DNA of 64,000 nt, from NCBI GenBank assembly GCA_036504075.1, contig DASXVX010000057.1:1-64000 (forward strand), read 5' to 3'. Source of the stretch: DASXVX01 sp036504075. Its GTDB lineage: Bacteria > Bacillota > Sulfobacillia > Symbiobacteriales > Symbiobacteriaceae. The notes under the pieces are model-generated. The model searched no databases, was not told the origin of the DNA, and saw nothing but the letters and a program-made list of their open reading frames with translations. Numbering within the stretch: the first letter of the stretch is position 1; every line of letters starts with the position of its first letter. The position numbers and the translations under genes are program-made. Positions 41,480-50,495 of the stretch are shown here, piece after piece.

Positions 41480-42229
41480 TTACTGGTTTTTTGCCGGCCG
41501 CTGGGGCCAGGACGGATTCCGGAGATACTTTCGCAACCGGTGCTCCCATTCATCATCGAACAGGTTGTTCAGTTGGATCGCGTCGGTATAGGCGTTAACA
41601 ACGTTGAACAGGGCGACACTGGGCCAGAACAGGAACCACTGGTAGTCGATCACGGCCGCGGCATCGTGAAACCGCCCCTGCAACGTGAAGGCAATCGCTT
41701 CGTGTCCGTGGGACTTCACCATGACCAGCACCTGCCAGAAGGCCAGCATCGCCGCCTTGGCAATGCGGAGGTTGTAGAGATGCCCCAGGCCCCCGACGAG
41801 AATGCTAAAGAAGGCCGCCGTGAAGGGATTTCGCTTTTCCAGGAAATTCATGCCCCAGATCGGGTGAAGTTTTATCCGAGTGAATTGCCGGTGGCCTTGC
41901 AGTTCCTCCAACTGGTTGAGCTTGCTGACCTCTACGGCCAGCCGGTAGGCATCCCAGATCGAGAACAGGTAAATGAACGGGTACAGAATGGCCCACTCGA
42001 GGTTCAACACCCGGGCGGCCTGCTGCGGTTCCCCGAGAATCGAGTAATAAATCGCCAGATTCAGGTGCGCCATGTTGTTGATTGCCGCTTCCCAGGCCAG
42101 GAGCACGAAGCCTTTGAGGTGGGAGCCCACGTAGAAATGGCCAAAGCCCGGCAACAACACGCTCCACCAGAGGGCGACTCCTGGAGACCGCGGGGTAACC
42201 AGGGCAAGCCCATAGGCGTTCATTTGCAT
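41480..42229 (-). CDS. Uncharacterised multipass membrane protein
   Basis: This 249-residue protein has about six hydrophobic segments arranged as two similar halves. Each half carries a G-x-G-H-x-Y motif (PGFGHFYVG near 20-28; VGGLGHLYNL in the second half), which resembles TM2-type or DUF-type small membrane domains. The frame is open to 42295, but that start would overlap the divergent gene; ATG 42229 or 42223 is more likely. Function unknown; the duplicated half suggests an internal duplication. Confidence 0.68.
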   Translation of the reverse strand: MQMNAYGLALVTPRSPGVALWWSVLLPGFGHFYVGSHLKGFVLLAWEAAINNMAHLNLAIYYSILGEPQQAARVLNLEWAILYPFIYLFSIWDAYRLAVEVSKLNQLEELQGHRQFTRIKLHPIWGMNFLEKRNPFTAAFFSILVGGLGHLYNLRIAKAAMLAFWQVLVMVKSHGHEAIAFTLQGRFHDAAAVIDYQWFLFWPSVALFNVVNAYTDAIQLNNLFDDEWEHRLRKYLRNPSWPQRPAKNQ

Positions 42230-42287
42230 CCTGGGAATTCGCACGTCGTCGTCTGGGCACACTGCACTCGCCTCCCACGGAGAGGAT

Positions 42288-42806
42288 GTGAACATTACTT
42301 TGCCCAGGCTGATCGGATTGTTTCAGTCCCAGTTCAAGGTGGACCGCTGTATCACGGAACTGGAACTACATGGGTTTACGGCGAATGAGCTATCCGTGAT
42401 TCTCTTCTCAGCGGATCGATCGCAGCAGCAGGGGCGGGGGCTGCTCGCCTGGATCGCGAATGGCGGCGTCTTCGGCGACACAATGGACCAGTCCGACGGC
42501 GTCAGCGTCATGGACGGCATGACCGTCGCGGCAGCGGTTGGCGCGTTATGGGGAGTCGTGTGGGGCTCCCGTATGGCCTGGGGTCCGATCAACGTGGGCC
42601 TCCTGGGAATCCTGGCCGGCGGGCTGGTGGGTTACATTGTCGACCGGCTGATCCCGGAGAAGCGCCGTGGCGCCTACCAGACCAGCAAGCTGAAGGGGTT
42701 CATACAAATTGAGGTCGTTACGGACAACCCGGAGCGGATCAACCTGGTGCAAAAGATCTTTACGCGCAACAAGCCGGACCAGTCGGCATGCATACAGGAT
42801 GGGTAA
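42288..42806 (+). CDS. General stress-type membrane-associated protein
   Basis: This 172-residue protein starts with a ferredoxin-like beta-alpha segment (FKVDRCITELELHGFTANEL), as in YflT/GsiB-like stress proteins. A Gly-rich central hydrophobic region follows (VAAAVGALWGVVWG and LLGILAGGLVGYIVD), then a second beta-alpha segment (FIQIEVVTDNPERINLVQKI). This architecture is common in uncharacterised general stress proteins. The GTG at 42288 lies 2-3 bases from GGAGAGG; TTG 42300 is the alternative. Divergent from the membrane protein at 42229. Confidence 0.65.
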   Translation: MNITLPRLIGLFQSQFKVDRCITELELHGFTANELSVILFSADRSQQQGRGLLAWIANGGVFGDTMDQSDGVSVMDGMTVAAAVGALWGVVWGSRMAWGPINVGLLGILAGGLVGYIVDRLIPEKRRGAYQTSKLKGFIQIEVVTDNPERINLVQKIFTRNKPDQSACIQDG

Positions 42807-43458
42807 GGACGCAGCAAAGGCGGACGGACGTTAGCCCGGTCGCTTTCGTCTGGCCGCCGGGCGGTGTCACGGGGTCGGCTCGGCGTGGCCCAGCGTCTTC
42901 CGACGACAGCAGGACGAATTCTGGCGGACCGGGAGCTCTCGGGTCAGACCCGGTGGAGTAATGTGGAGTCCGGTGGAGTTCGGTGGAGGAGGTTCAGGCC
43001 CGGTTCGCGCACAAAGGAGAACCCGCCGGGACCAGGCCTGGCGGGCGGTTTAGGGTTCGGTGCGGGCCGGTGAAATGGTTGCAGGCCCGGTGATCCCCGG
43101 CCGAGCTGGGTGGAAAAAGGAGTGCCTGGTAGAAAACCGAGGTGTCTGGGTGAATTTCGGGGGAAAAAAGTAGCGTCCGGTGAGTTTGGGTCGGGTCCGG
43201 TGAGTTTGGGTGTCCCGGGGGGCGAGCCGACCCCGGAGATCCAGATGGAGGTCATCCCCGTGAGCCAGTTACGGTAAATGCAGAAAGAGACCCGCTCGGC
43301 ACGATCGCCGGGCCGCACGCTCTCCGCTGCGTCCATCAGCCGGGTGCCAAGGTTTGAATGAAAGGCTCCCGTTGTGCAGGAGTATGGTCAAATATATCGA
43401 ACGTTAAAACCAACTGGACGGAATATTTTTACGGCTAAAGATCAGGGGAGGTGTCATA
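42807..43458 (+). other. Gene-free G-rich stretch with degenerate short repeats
   Basis: About 650 bases hold no gene I can support. The plus strand is rich in GGTGG blocks: GGTGGAGT units every 9-11 bases at 42952-42988, and two exact 17-base copies of GTCCGGTGAGTTTGGGT at 43176 and 43196. A minus-strand frame (42944-43336) is Pro/Gly-rich and looks like the by-product of this composition. Confidence 0.6.
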
Positions 43459-44073
43459 ATGGCCCGACGGGCATTTGTTCGGGTCAGGAATCTGGTGAGA
43501 GTGGCGGCCGCAGTCTCCGCGTACATGCTGGTCGTAAGGCCCCGGCAGTTGCGGTGGGGCGCCAAAGACGCCGAGGTGGCGCGCACCATGCCGGGTGACG
43601 AACTGGTGAATCGCCCCCATTTTAACGCCACGCGGGCAGTGACGATCCGGGCGACGCCGGAAGCGATCTGGCCGTGGCTTGTGCAAATGGGCTGTACCCG
43701 GGCCGGCCTGTACAGCTACGACTGGATCGACAACGGCCGGAAACCGAGTGCTGAACGGATCGTCCCGGAACTCCAACAGATTGAACTGGGCCAGTTCGTC
43801 CCGTTGACGCCCAACGGGAAGTGGGGCATGTGGGTGAAAGGCTTCGAGCCTGACCGGTGGATGCTGTGGGGGCGCAAGCACGACGATGCCAGTTTGTTGT
43901 GGAGCCTGGAGCCAGTGGACGCGACACACACCCGTCTGATCACGCGGCTGCGGGTCCGGTATGTCTTCACGTTCCCGTGGCTTGCCTACTATCTGCTGCA
44001 AGACGTTGGCGATATCTTCATGATGCGCAAGAGCATGCTGGGCATCAAGCGCCGCGCCGAGAGAGCGGCCTGA
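43459..44073 (+). CDS. SRPBCC-fold protein
   Basis: This 204-residue protein has an N-terminal basic/hydrophobic segment (to about 27), then a START-like ligand-binding fold: RAVTIRATPEAIWPWLVQMG, WSLEPVDATHTRLITRLRV and an amphipathic C-terminal helix with basic end. Known: SRPBCC proteins bind hydrophobic ligands or act in lipid/polyketide chemistry; no specific function can be assigned. AGGGGAGGTG precedes the ATG. Single gene before a terminator. Confidence 0.8.
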   Translation: MARRAFVRVRNLVRVAAAVSAYMLVVRPRQLRWGAKDAEVARTMPGDELVNRPHFNATRAVTIRATPEAIWPWLVQMGCTRAGLYSYDWIDNGRKPSAERIVPELQQIELGQFVPLTPNGKWGMWVKGFEPDRWMLWGRKHDDASLLWSLEPVDATHTRLITRLRVRYVFTFPWLAYYLLQDVGDIFMMRKSMLGIKRRAERAA

Positions 44074-44085
44074 TCACGCGCAAAA

Positions 44086-44117
44086 GAAACGCCCGGTGCA
44101 TGAGCACCGGGCGTTTC
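44086..44117. terminator. Bidirectional terminator
   Basis: GAAACGCCCGGTGC (44086-44099) pairs perfectly with GCACCGGGCGTTTC (44104-44117) around ATGA. It serves the convergent SRPBCC and RRM genes. Confidence 0.82.
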
Positions 44118-44137
44118 GCTCTTCCAGCTAAATCCGA

Positions 44138-44425
44138 CTAGAACCGACGGCCGCCACGGTCGCCGCCAGCGGGGCGATCCTCGCGGGGCTTGGCTTCGTT
44201 AACGGTCAGCGGACGGCCGCCCCAGTCAGCGCCGTTCAGGGCGTCGATGACGGTCTGAGCAGCATCGGCCGGGACTTCCACGAAACCGAAGCCACGGGAC
44301 CGGCCGGTTTCGCGGTCGGTAGCAACCCGGGCGGAAATGGCCTCAGCGTGCTGGCCGACGGCCTTCGCGAGGTCCTCGTTGTTAACGGCCCAGGGGAGGT
44401 TGCCAATGTAGAGAGTCTTGGTCAT
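44138..44425 (-). CDS. RRM-type RNA-binding protein
   Basis: This 95-residue protein is one RNA recognition motif with RNP2 (LYIGNL) and RNP1 (RSRGFGFVEV), followed by an Arg/Gly tail (DRPAGGDRGGRRF). Known: bacterial RRM proteins of this size, like those of cyanobacteria, are often cold- or stress-induced and bind RNA. The 161 bases upstream form a long leader and hold no other gene; a regulatory role for that leader is possible but not visible. Confidence 0.92.
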   Translation of the reverse strand: MTKTLYIGNLPWAVNNEDLAKAVGQHAEAISARVATDRETGRSRGFGFVEVPADAAQTVIDALNGADWGGRPLTVNEAKPREDRPAGGDRGGRRF

Positions 44426-44586
44426 GTAATTCGTGCTCCTTCAACGTGATGATGTTCGCTTCCACGCGCACGAAGTACATGCTCTGTAACCAGAGAGACC
44501 CGATGCAGGCTTGACGACTAGCTTAGTATGCCCTATTTCGGGCGTTTCCACAAGCGTTTTTTTCCACCCGTGCGCAGTGCGGCGCG

Positions 44587-45018
44587 TTACCGGGGCTCGT
44601 TCAGAGCCGCCCGGAGCGCCTGTTCGAAGGCCACGTTGTCGGCCGCGGTACGCCGCGGGGGGCCGGGCAACCGCACGCCGCCCCGACGCAACCGGGCGTG
44701 GAGCGCTCGCTGGGCCAGGCGGCCGGCCATTTCGTCGTCCCGGAACCGATGCCCCCAGGGACTGAGGGCATGCGCCCCCTTGGCCAGCACGAGCCCCGCC
44801 AGGCCCCAGTCCTGCGTGACCACCACGTCGCCGCGCCGCGTCCGGTTAATGATCGCCATATCGGCGGCCTCGGGTTCCGGCCCCACCATCACATGGTCGT
44901 CGCCGCCGATGTTGTGGCGGAAGGAGGCGACGGTGGTTACCGGCACGCCGGCCTCGGCGCACAGGCGGCGGATGAGTTCGAGCACGGGACAGGCATCGGC
45001 ATCGACCAGAACACGCAT
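44587..45018 (-). CDS. YaiI/YqxD (UPF0178) family protein
   Basis: This 143-residue protein has the family's DADACPV opening, then the VASFRHN segment, DMAIINRTRRGDVVVTQD and LSPWGHRF. The family resembles PIN-like nucleases; its substrate is not known to me. ATG 45018 follows AGGTGA; an in-frame GTG at 45027 overlaps the upstream gene and lacks a site. It starts within 6 bases of the CbiA stop, so the two genes are probably cotranscribed. Confidence 0.88.
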   Translation of the reverse strand: MRVLVDADACPVLELIRRLCAEAGVPVTTVASFRHNIGGDDHVMVGPEPEAADMAIINRTRRGDVVVTQDWGLAGLVLAKGAHALSPWGHRFRDDEMAGRLAQRALHARLRRGGVRLPGPPRRTAADNVAFEQALRAALNEPR

Positions 45019-45023
45019 CTGTT

Positions 45024-46439
45024 TCACCTGGCCGCGGCCTTGAACGCCAGGCAGCCCGACAGGAACTCTTCCATCACTGCCGGCTGCGTCGCGTGGTGGA
45101 CGTGCAGATACGAGGCCAACAGCGAACCGCGGCGGCCGCCGTCGGCCCGTTCGAACCCCCCGCCGGTGAGATGGAGTTGCCAGGCGGGCGGGCCGTCGCT
45201 GGCCTCTACCCGGGTGTAGTGGAAGAGGTGGCCCCGGACGTTCCCGGGCTGGGCCGTCCGGTAGCCGACGCCCTGCGGCCGGGACTGGAGCCGGACCAGG
45301 CCGCGGAGCACCCCCGCCATGGCGTAGACCTCGCCGGTCTCATCGGGCAGTTCCTCCAGGAGGTAGAGATACCCGCCGCCCTCGGCCAGAATCGGCATGC
45401 CCGCCGCCGCAGCGGCCTGAACCGCCGCCAGCATGGAGCCGTTGGCGGCCAGCCTGGCGCCGTGCCGCTCCGGGAATCCGCCGCCCAAATAAAGGCCGTG
45501 CAGTTTTTCCGGCAGGTCCTGGTCCCGCAGCGGGCTGAAGTAGACCAGCTTCACGCCCCAGTGGGTGAGCAGGTCAAAGGTATCGGGGTAGTAGAACCAA
45601 AACGCCTCGTCGAGCGGCACGCCGAGCCGCAGCCCCTTAAAGCGGCCGGCCAGACTCGGGGCGAACGGGTCGACCGTGGGAGCCGGGCCCCCGCCGGCGG
45701 CGACCTCGGCCGGGGCATTCAGCACGTTGCTCGTGGCGACTTCAGCCGGGGCCGGCGCTGCGGTGGCCAAGGCCAGGACCTGGTCCAGGTCCACCTGGCC
45801 GGTCACGGCGTCCCCGGCCTGGGCGATCCATTGCGGCCAGGAGACCTCGCCGCCGGGCAGGACCAACCCCATCCGGTCTTCCGGCACACGCAGCCGGCGG
45901 TCGCCCATGAGGGCTCCCAGCAGCGGGATGCCAACGCTGTTCAGGGCTTCCCGGATGGTCTGGGTATGCCGCTCACCGCTCACCTGATTGCAGATGACCC
46001 CGACCAGGGGGACCGCCGGGTCCAGAAGCTTGAAGCCCAGGGCCACGGCGGCGATGGACCGGGCGCTGGCGGCAGCGTCCAGCACCAGCACGACCGGTGC
46101 CTGGAGCACTTTGGCCAGGTGGGCGGTGCTGCCGGTTTCATCCGTCCCGCCGATGCCGTCGTAGAGCCCCCGCTTGCCTTCAATTACGGCGATGTCCGCC
46201 CAGGCAGTGCCTCGGGAGAATCCGTCCAGGACCTGCTGCGGGGTCATGAGCCAGGTGTCGAGATTCCGCCCCGGCCGGCCGGTCGCCCAGCGGTGACACT
46301 GCGAATCAACGTAGTCCGGACCAGCCTTGAAGCCCTGGACCCTGAGTCCCCGGCGGGCCAGGGCGTTCATGAGTCCGACCGCGACGGTGGTTTTCCCGAC
46401 GCCACTCTGCGCACCGGCAATAATGATACGTGGAATCAT
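45024..46439 (-). CDS. cbiA: Cobyrinate a,c-diamide synthase homologue lacking the glutaminase cysteine
   Basis: This 471-residue protein has the CbiA ATP site (AGAQSGVGKTTVAVGL), GPDYVDSQCH and TGRPGRNLD in the N-terminal synthetase domain, and a class I glutamine amidotransferase domain in the C-terminal half ending in YLHVHH. The nucleophile position, normally AECGG, reads AEGGG (G354), so glutamine hydrolysis should be lost. Known reaction of the family: ATP-dependent amidation of cobyrinate carboxylates. A linker at about 225-265 is Ala/Pro-rich. It may use free ammonia or have another substrate. No other cobalamin gene is nearby. Confidence 0.85.
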   Translation of the reverse strand: MIPRIIIAGAQSGVGKTTVAVGLMNALARRGLRVQGFKAGPDYVDSQCHRWATGRPGRNLDTWLMTPQQVLDGFSRGTAWADIAVIEGKRGLYDGIGGTDETGSTAHLAKVLQAPVVLVLDAAASARSIAAVALGFKLLDPAVPLVGVICNQVSGERHTQTIREALNSVGIPLLGALMGDRRLRVPEDRMGLVLPGGEVSWPQWIAQAGDAVTGQVDLDQVLALATAAPAPAEVATSNVLNAPAEVAAGGGPAPTVDPFAPSLAGRFKGLRLGVPLDEAFWFYYPDTFDLLTHWGVKLVYFSPLRDQDLPEKLHGLYLGGGFPERHGARLAANGSMLAAVQAAAAAGMPILAEGGGYLYLLEELPDETGEVYAMAGVLRGLVRLQSRPQGVGYRTAQPGNVRGHLFHYTRVEASDGPPAWQLHLTGGGFERADGGRRGSLLASYLHVHHATQPAVMEEFLSGCLAFKAAAR

Positions 46440-46867
46440 TTCGTCCGCTTCCCCTCCACCAGTACGAGAAAATAAGCCGTCACAAAACGACGGGTGATCG
46501 ATGCAGTTGGTCTGCCCACGTTGGCGTTATGGCGAGACGTTCCGTAGACGGCGAGACCCGGCGGGCGCCAGGGGGCGCTAATTGTCAGTGAGTGTACCAT
46601 GCAATGTGGAGATCGTCCAGCGCATGAATGCTAGCAATTCGCTCGAGGAATCGACGACCCGTACCGGAGGATTTCCCGGAAAGTATGCCGAATTATCATG
46701 CTATGCGCAGCTTAATCTATGAACGCTTCGGGCGTCGCTACGCTGAACCCGAGCAGACCGCTCTCGCGCCGGCGCCGGAGGAGGCCGGCTTCCGCGTCCG
46801 GGCGGTGGGCGCAGGCGTATCTGAGGGAGCAGAACGAACAGCAATCGTAAGGCAAGGAGGGGTCGCA
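46440..46867. other. Intergenic region upstream of cbiA and the amidase
   Basis: About 430 bases separate the two divergent genes. I could not find the conserved B12-box or core of a cobalamin riboswitch on the minus strand. An open frame runs in phase into the amidase from 46628; part of it (from ATG 46684, with GGAGG at about 46666) could be a longer N-terminus. Confidence 0.4.
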
Positions 46868-47539
46868 GTGACTAAACTGATTGTCATCGATCCGGGACAC
46901 TGCCGGGAAGAGCCCGGGTCGGTGCAGGTGGACGGCGAACTGGAGGCCACCTACAACCTGTCGCTTGGCCTGGCGCTCCGGGATGCCCTGGTGAACGGGT
47001 ACGACTGCAAGGTGGCGCTGACGCGGGAAGGCGAGGAGGGCATGGTCCCCGGCGGCACCCTGGCCGATGAGCTCCGCACCCGGGGCGAACTGCCCAATAA
47101 GTTGAAGGCCGATTTCTTCCTGAGCATTCACCACAATAGCGCCGGGGTTGCTGCCGCTCGGGGGGCCGAACTGTACATTCACACCAACCGGCGGACCGCG
47201 GACGGCGACCTGGTCTGGCTGCCGGCGCTGGCCGGGGATGGCACGCCGAACCACACCGCACCCAACAGCTACCGGCTGGCGGCCACGATGCAGCCGATCA
47301 TCCGGGACGCGCTGGCGGAGTTCGGCATTCCGTGGCGTGGCGACCCGGACCGGATCATGTGCTGCGATTTTGCCGTGCTTCGGTATCCGAATCTGCCTTG
47401 CGCACTGATCGAGACCCACTATGGCACGAACCCCGAGGACAACGCGGCAGCCGACCGCCCGGAGTTCAAGACCGGGGTGGCCCGCGGCATCGCCCGGGCG
47501 ATTGGCACGGCCCTGGAACTGCCGCCCAAGGCGGGCTGA
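46868..47539 (+). CDS. N-acetylmuramoyl-L-alanine amidase (Amidase_3)
   Basis: This 223-residue zinc hydrolase has IDPGH with the first zinc His, a Glu in the following segment, SIHHNS with the second zinc His, and the catalytic Glu in LIETHYGTN. Known reaction: cleavage of the amide between muramic acid and L-alanine in peptidoglycan. GTG 46868 follows AAGGAGGGG at 46854-46862. With this start there is no signal peptide or wall-binding domain, so export is unexplained; a longer form from ATG 46684 also lacks a clear signal. Confidence 0.88.
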   Translation: MTKLIVIDPGHCREEPGSVQVDGELEATYNLSLGLALRDALVNGYDCKVALTREGEEGMVPGGTLADELRTRGELPNKLKADFFLSIHHNSAGVAAARGAELYIHTNRRTADGDLVWLPALAGDGTPNHTAPNSYRLAATMQPIIRDALAEFGIPWRGDPDRIMCCDFAVLRYPNLPCALIETHYGTNPEDNAAADRPEFKTGVARGIARAIGTALELPPKAG

Positions 47540-47604
47540 AAGCTGCCGCAGGTCATGGGGCTCCTGCCCGACGGCCGGTAGCTGTGGGGGACGTTGGGGT
47601 CACG

Positions 47605-47643
47605 ACCAGACCGGGAGCGGTGTTGCGCTCCCGGTCTGGTATT
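47605..47643 (+). terminator. Terminator after the amidase gene
   Basis: ACCAGACCGGGAGCG (47605-47619) pairs perfectly with CGCTCCCGGTCTGGT (47626-47640), followed by ATTT. Confidence 0.82.
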
Positions 47644-47700
47644 TCGGACGGCATCCTGTTATAGTTAAGTCAGGTACATTTTGCAAATAGGGGGCGCAAG

Positions 47701-48930
47701 ATGAACATTTTCACGAAGCGACGGCGAGTCTCCGTCCTGGGTGCGCTCCTGGTCGCTCCGCTCCTGCTGGCCGCGTCCGTCGCGTGGCCGCACGCTATGT
47801 CGGCAGCGGCGCCCGCCCCGTCTGCGGGGGCACCTGGTCCGACTGCCGGGGAGCCCGCCAGAACAGCGAATTGCGGCCAGTTCTCGGACGTTGCTGCCAC
47901 CGATCCGGCCTGCGGCGCCATTCTGAAGCTGGCGGCCCGGGGCGTGGTCAACGGTTACCCCGACGGCACTTTTCGCCCACAAAACCCGGTGACCCGCGCC
48001 GAGTTTGCCAAAATGGCGGTGCTCGCGTTCGATCGGACGCCTGACCCTGCCGGTCCCCTGCCGTTTTCCGATGTGGCGGGACACTGGGCCGCCGTCCATG
48101 GATACTTGCAGACTGCGGTGGCCATGGACGCAGTGAACGGCTTCCCGGACGGCACATTCCGCCCGAACGCCCCGATCTCGCGGGCGCAGGCGGTCAAAGT
48201 GGCGGCCTCGTCGCTGCACCTGGTTCCCGGCGGTACCGGTCCCTACACGGACGTGCCGGCGAACGCCTGGTACGCCGGCTGGGTGGCGGTGGGCCACCGG
48301 GCCCGGCTGATCGGGACGGCCGCGGAGTTCCCGGTCTGGACGGGGACGTCTTTCGCCGGCGACACGGCGGCCACCAGGGCTGAAGCAGCCATGGTGCTGG
48401 GGAATCTGCCCCTGACCCCCGCCCAGGCCCAGCAGGCGATCTCGGGCCGGGCCGCACAGGCGATTGCCGCGCTGAAGAACCAGAACATGGCGGCGCTCTC
48501 GGCGTTGGCTCATCCCGCTCTGGGGGTGCGCTTCTCCCCGTATACCTACGTGCACGTGGGCACGGACCTGGTCTTTCCGGCCTCCTGGCTGACCGGCGCA
48601 TTCGCAGACTCCACGGTGTACACGTGGGGGATCCACGATGGGTCCGGCCTGCCCATTCAGTTGACGTTCAGCCAGTACTACGCCCAGTTCATTTATGACC
48701 ACGATTACCAGAACGCGCCGGACGTGAGCTACAACGTCGTGTGGCAGCGGGGGAATATGATCAACAACACCCTCGAAGCCTACCCGGGCACCGCCTGGGT
48801 CGAATACCACTTCCCGGGCTTCGATCCCCAGTACGGGGGGATGGACTGGAAGAGCCTCCGGCTGGTCTTTGCACAGCAGAGCAACGTCTGGTACCTGATC
48901 GGCATCATCCACGATCAGTGGACGATCTGA
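47701..48930 (+). CDS. SLH-domain surface protein
   Basis: This 409-residue protein has a signal peptide (to about 36, ASVAWPHAMSAAA), a short Ala/Pro linker and three SLH repeats at about 60-230. The first two show GVVNGYPDGTFRPQNPVTRAEF and AVNGFPDGTFRPNAPISRAQ; the third is weaker (GTAAEFPVWTGTSFAGDTAATRAEA). The C-terminal 170 residues are Trp/Tyr-rich with an NTF2-like look (MAALSALAHPALG, VWYLIGIIHDQW). Known: SLH domains bind pyruvylated wall polymer in monoderms. TAGGGGG precedes the ATG by 7 bases. Confidence 0.9.
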   Translation: MNIFTKRRRVSVLGALLVAPLLLAASVAWPHAMSAAAPAPSAGAPGPTAGEPARTANCGQFSDVAATDPACGAILKLAARGVVNGYPDGTFRPQNPVTRAEFAKMAVLAFDRTPDPAGPLPFSDVAGHWAAVHGYLQTAVAMDAVNGFPDGTFRPNAPISRAQAVKVAASSLHLVPGGTGPYTDVPANAWYAGWVAVGHRARLIGTAAEFPVWTGTSFAGDTAATRAEAAMVLGNLPLTPAQAQQAISGRAAQAIAALKNQNMAALSALAHPALGVRFSPYTYVHVGTDLVFPASWLTGAFADSTVYTWGIHDGSGLPIQLTFSQYYAQFIYDHDYQNAPDVSYNVVWQRGNMINNTLEAYPGTAWVEYHFPGFDPQYGGMDWKSLRLVFAQQSNVWYLIGIIHDQWTI

Positions 48931-48955
48931 ACCGGGAAGATGGGTGATCAAAAGC

Positions 48956-48986
48956 GCCGGCCGGGATCACCCGGCCGGCCCCTTTA
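48956..48986 (+). terminator. Terminator after the SLH gene
   Basis: GCCGGCCGGG (48956-48965) pairs with CCCGGCCGGC (48970-48979), followed by CCCCTTT. Confidence 0.75.
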
Positions 48987-49236
48987 GTATGTAGGGTTAC
49001 TTCTGCTTGCCAGCAGCGGTGATCGTCACGGAGGAAGGGGTGTAGTTAGAGCTGGAGTCTCGTGCCGGAACAAAAGTTGCTCTACATAACAACTGATGCA
49101 GGATCACTGAAATCTTGAGCAGAACGGCTTGTGTACAACCAGACGTCTTGGCGCAAGATAGGATTCCGGCGCTAGCAGTAATCCTGCGCAACGCATACCT
49201 CTACATAGAAGAACATGATGGGAGGGAACACCGCGC
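48987..49236. other. Intergenic boundary of the AT-richer insert
   Basis: No supported gene. A minus-strand frame ending at 48997 reads FVPARDSSSNYTPSSVTITA near its end and could be the tail of a lost gene, but nothing upstream supports it. Base composition becomes AT-richer from here to about 51120. Confidence 0.4.
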
Positions 49237-50460
49237 ATGCCAGCACTCAACGACTTTGACATATCATTCCCGCCTCGAATTGAGGCCCTTACGGTTAGGA
49301 ATTACAGTGTGCTAAGGGATATTACTCTCAATAATCTCACCCCATTAACCGTGCTGCTGGGACCCAACGGCAGTGGAAAGTCCACTGTCTTTGACGTATT
49401 CGCATTCCTATCCGAGTGTTTTACGGTGGGGCTACGGCGTGCCTGGGACAAGCGTAATCGGTTCAAGGAACTACGTAGCAGAGAAGCATCGGGTCCTATC
49501 GTCATTGAAGTCAAATACCGAGAGCGCCCACATACGCCCTTGATTACCTATCATGTAGCGATCGATGAGCGATCCTCCGGACCTGTGGTCGCTGAAGAAT
49601 GGCTTCGGTGGCGGCGCAAGGAGCACGGTAAGCCCTTTTTCTTCTTGTACTTTCGTGAAGGAAAAGGAGAGGTCATTTCGGGTGAAACCCCAGATGAAGA
49701 GGACGAGCGTATCCCCGAATCACTGGCATCGCCCGAGCTATTTGCCGTCAACACCCTGGGCCAGTTCGCCAAGCACCCCCGCGTCAGTGCACTAAGGCGC
49801 TTCGTCTCTGGATGGTATCTATCCTACCTGTCTGCTGACAATACACGTAGCGTACCAGAAGCAGGTCCCCAAGAACGTTTGTCTCAGACTGGAGACAACC
49901 TACCAAACGTTATCCAGTACCTCAAAGAGCAACACTCCCATCGACTGGAAGAAATCTTAAAAATTCTATCCAGTCGAATCCCACGCCTGGAAAGAGTTGA
50001 GGCGGACATAATGGCTGATGGCCGGTTACTGCTTCAACTTAAGGACACCCCATTTCAAAAGCCGATTATGGCAAAGTATGCGTCTGATGGCACACTCAAA
50101 ATGCTAGCCTATCTCACTGTACTCTACGATCCGACTCCTCCTGCCTTGGTTGGGATAGAAGAGCCAGAAAACTTCCTACACCCAAGGTTACTCCCTATCC
50201 TTGCCGAGGAATGTCGCAGTTCGGCCGAACGCACCCAGTTGATGGTTACAAGCCATTCCCCATTCTTTGTGAACAGCCTTTATCCGGATGAACTTTGGGT
50301 TCTATACAGAGACACCGATGGGTACACCAAGGCTCGCCGTGCTGGGGACATGCCGGGAGTTCGGGAGTTCATGTCTGCCGGGGGCAAACTGGGTCACCTC
50401 TGGATGGAAGGCCTGTTGGAAGTTGGTGACCCCCTGAACGATCAAGGACGTCGCGGCTAG
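49237..50460 (+). CDS. AAA ATPase of the OLD/AbiL-like type
   Basis: This 407-residue ATP-binding protein opens with [20 protein letters not shown] and Walker [10 protein letters not shown] (about 42-50), as in OLD-family and AAA_15/AAA_21 ATPases. The C-terminal half has the [11 protein letters not shown]alker B segment and the [11 protein letters not shown] motif. It lacks a TOPRIM domain of its own; that function may be supplied by the adjacent gene. Known: split OLD-like ATPase plus nuclease pairs (for example AbiL or RloAB) act in phage defence. Codon use is AT-richer than its neighbours. GGGAGGG precedes the ATG. Confidence 0.82.
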   Translation: MPALNDFDISFPPRIEALTVRNYSVLRDITLNNLTPLTVLLGPNGSGKSTVFDVFAFLSECFTVGLRRAWDKRNRFKELRSREASGPIVIEVKYRERPHTPLITYHVAIDERSSGPVVAEEWLRWRRKEHGKPFFFLYFREGKGEVISGETPDEEDERIPESLASPELFAVNTLGQFAKHPRVSALRRFVSGWYLSYLSADNTRSVPEAGPQERLSQTGDNLPNVIQYLKEQHSHRLEEILKILSSRIPRLERVEADIMADGRLLLQLKDTPFQKPIMAKYASDGTLKMLAYLTVLYDPTPPALVGIEEPENFLHPRLLPILAEECRSSAERTQLMVTSHSPFFVNSLYPDELWVLYRDTDGYTKARRAGDMPGVREFMSAGGKLGHLWMEGLLEVGDPLNDQGRRG

Positions 50461-50495
50461 GACAAGGCGCTGAACCTATTGGAGGCCGTGCGAGG

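Noticed and set aside
42944..43336. A 130-codon minus-strand frame, Pro/Gly-rich
   Set aside because: Its composition follows directly from the G-rich repeats of the plus strand, and no ribosome site or homology is visible.
46440..46620. Possible cobalamin riboswitch before cbiA
   Set aside because: The conserved core and B12-box could not be found on the minus strand; only GC-rich hairpins are present.
48997..49191. Minus-strand 64-residue frame ending NYTPSSVTITAAGKQK
   Set aside because: The end looks like a secreted-domain tail, but the rest does not, and there is no start signal; kept only as a possible remnant.
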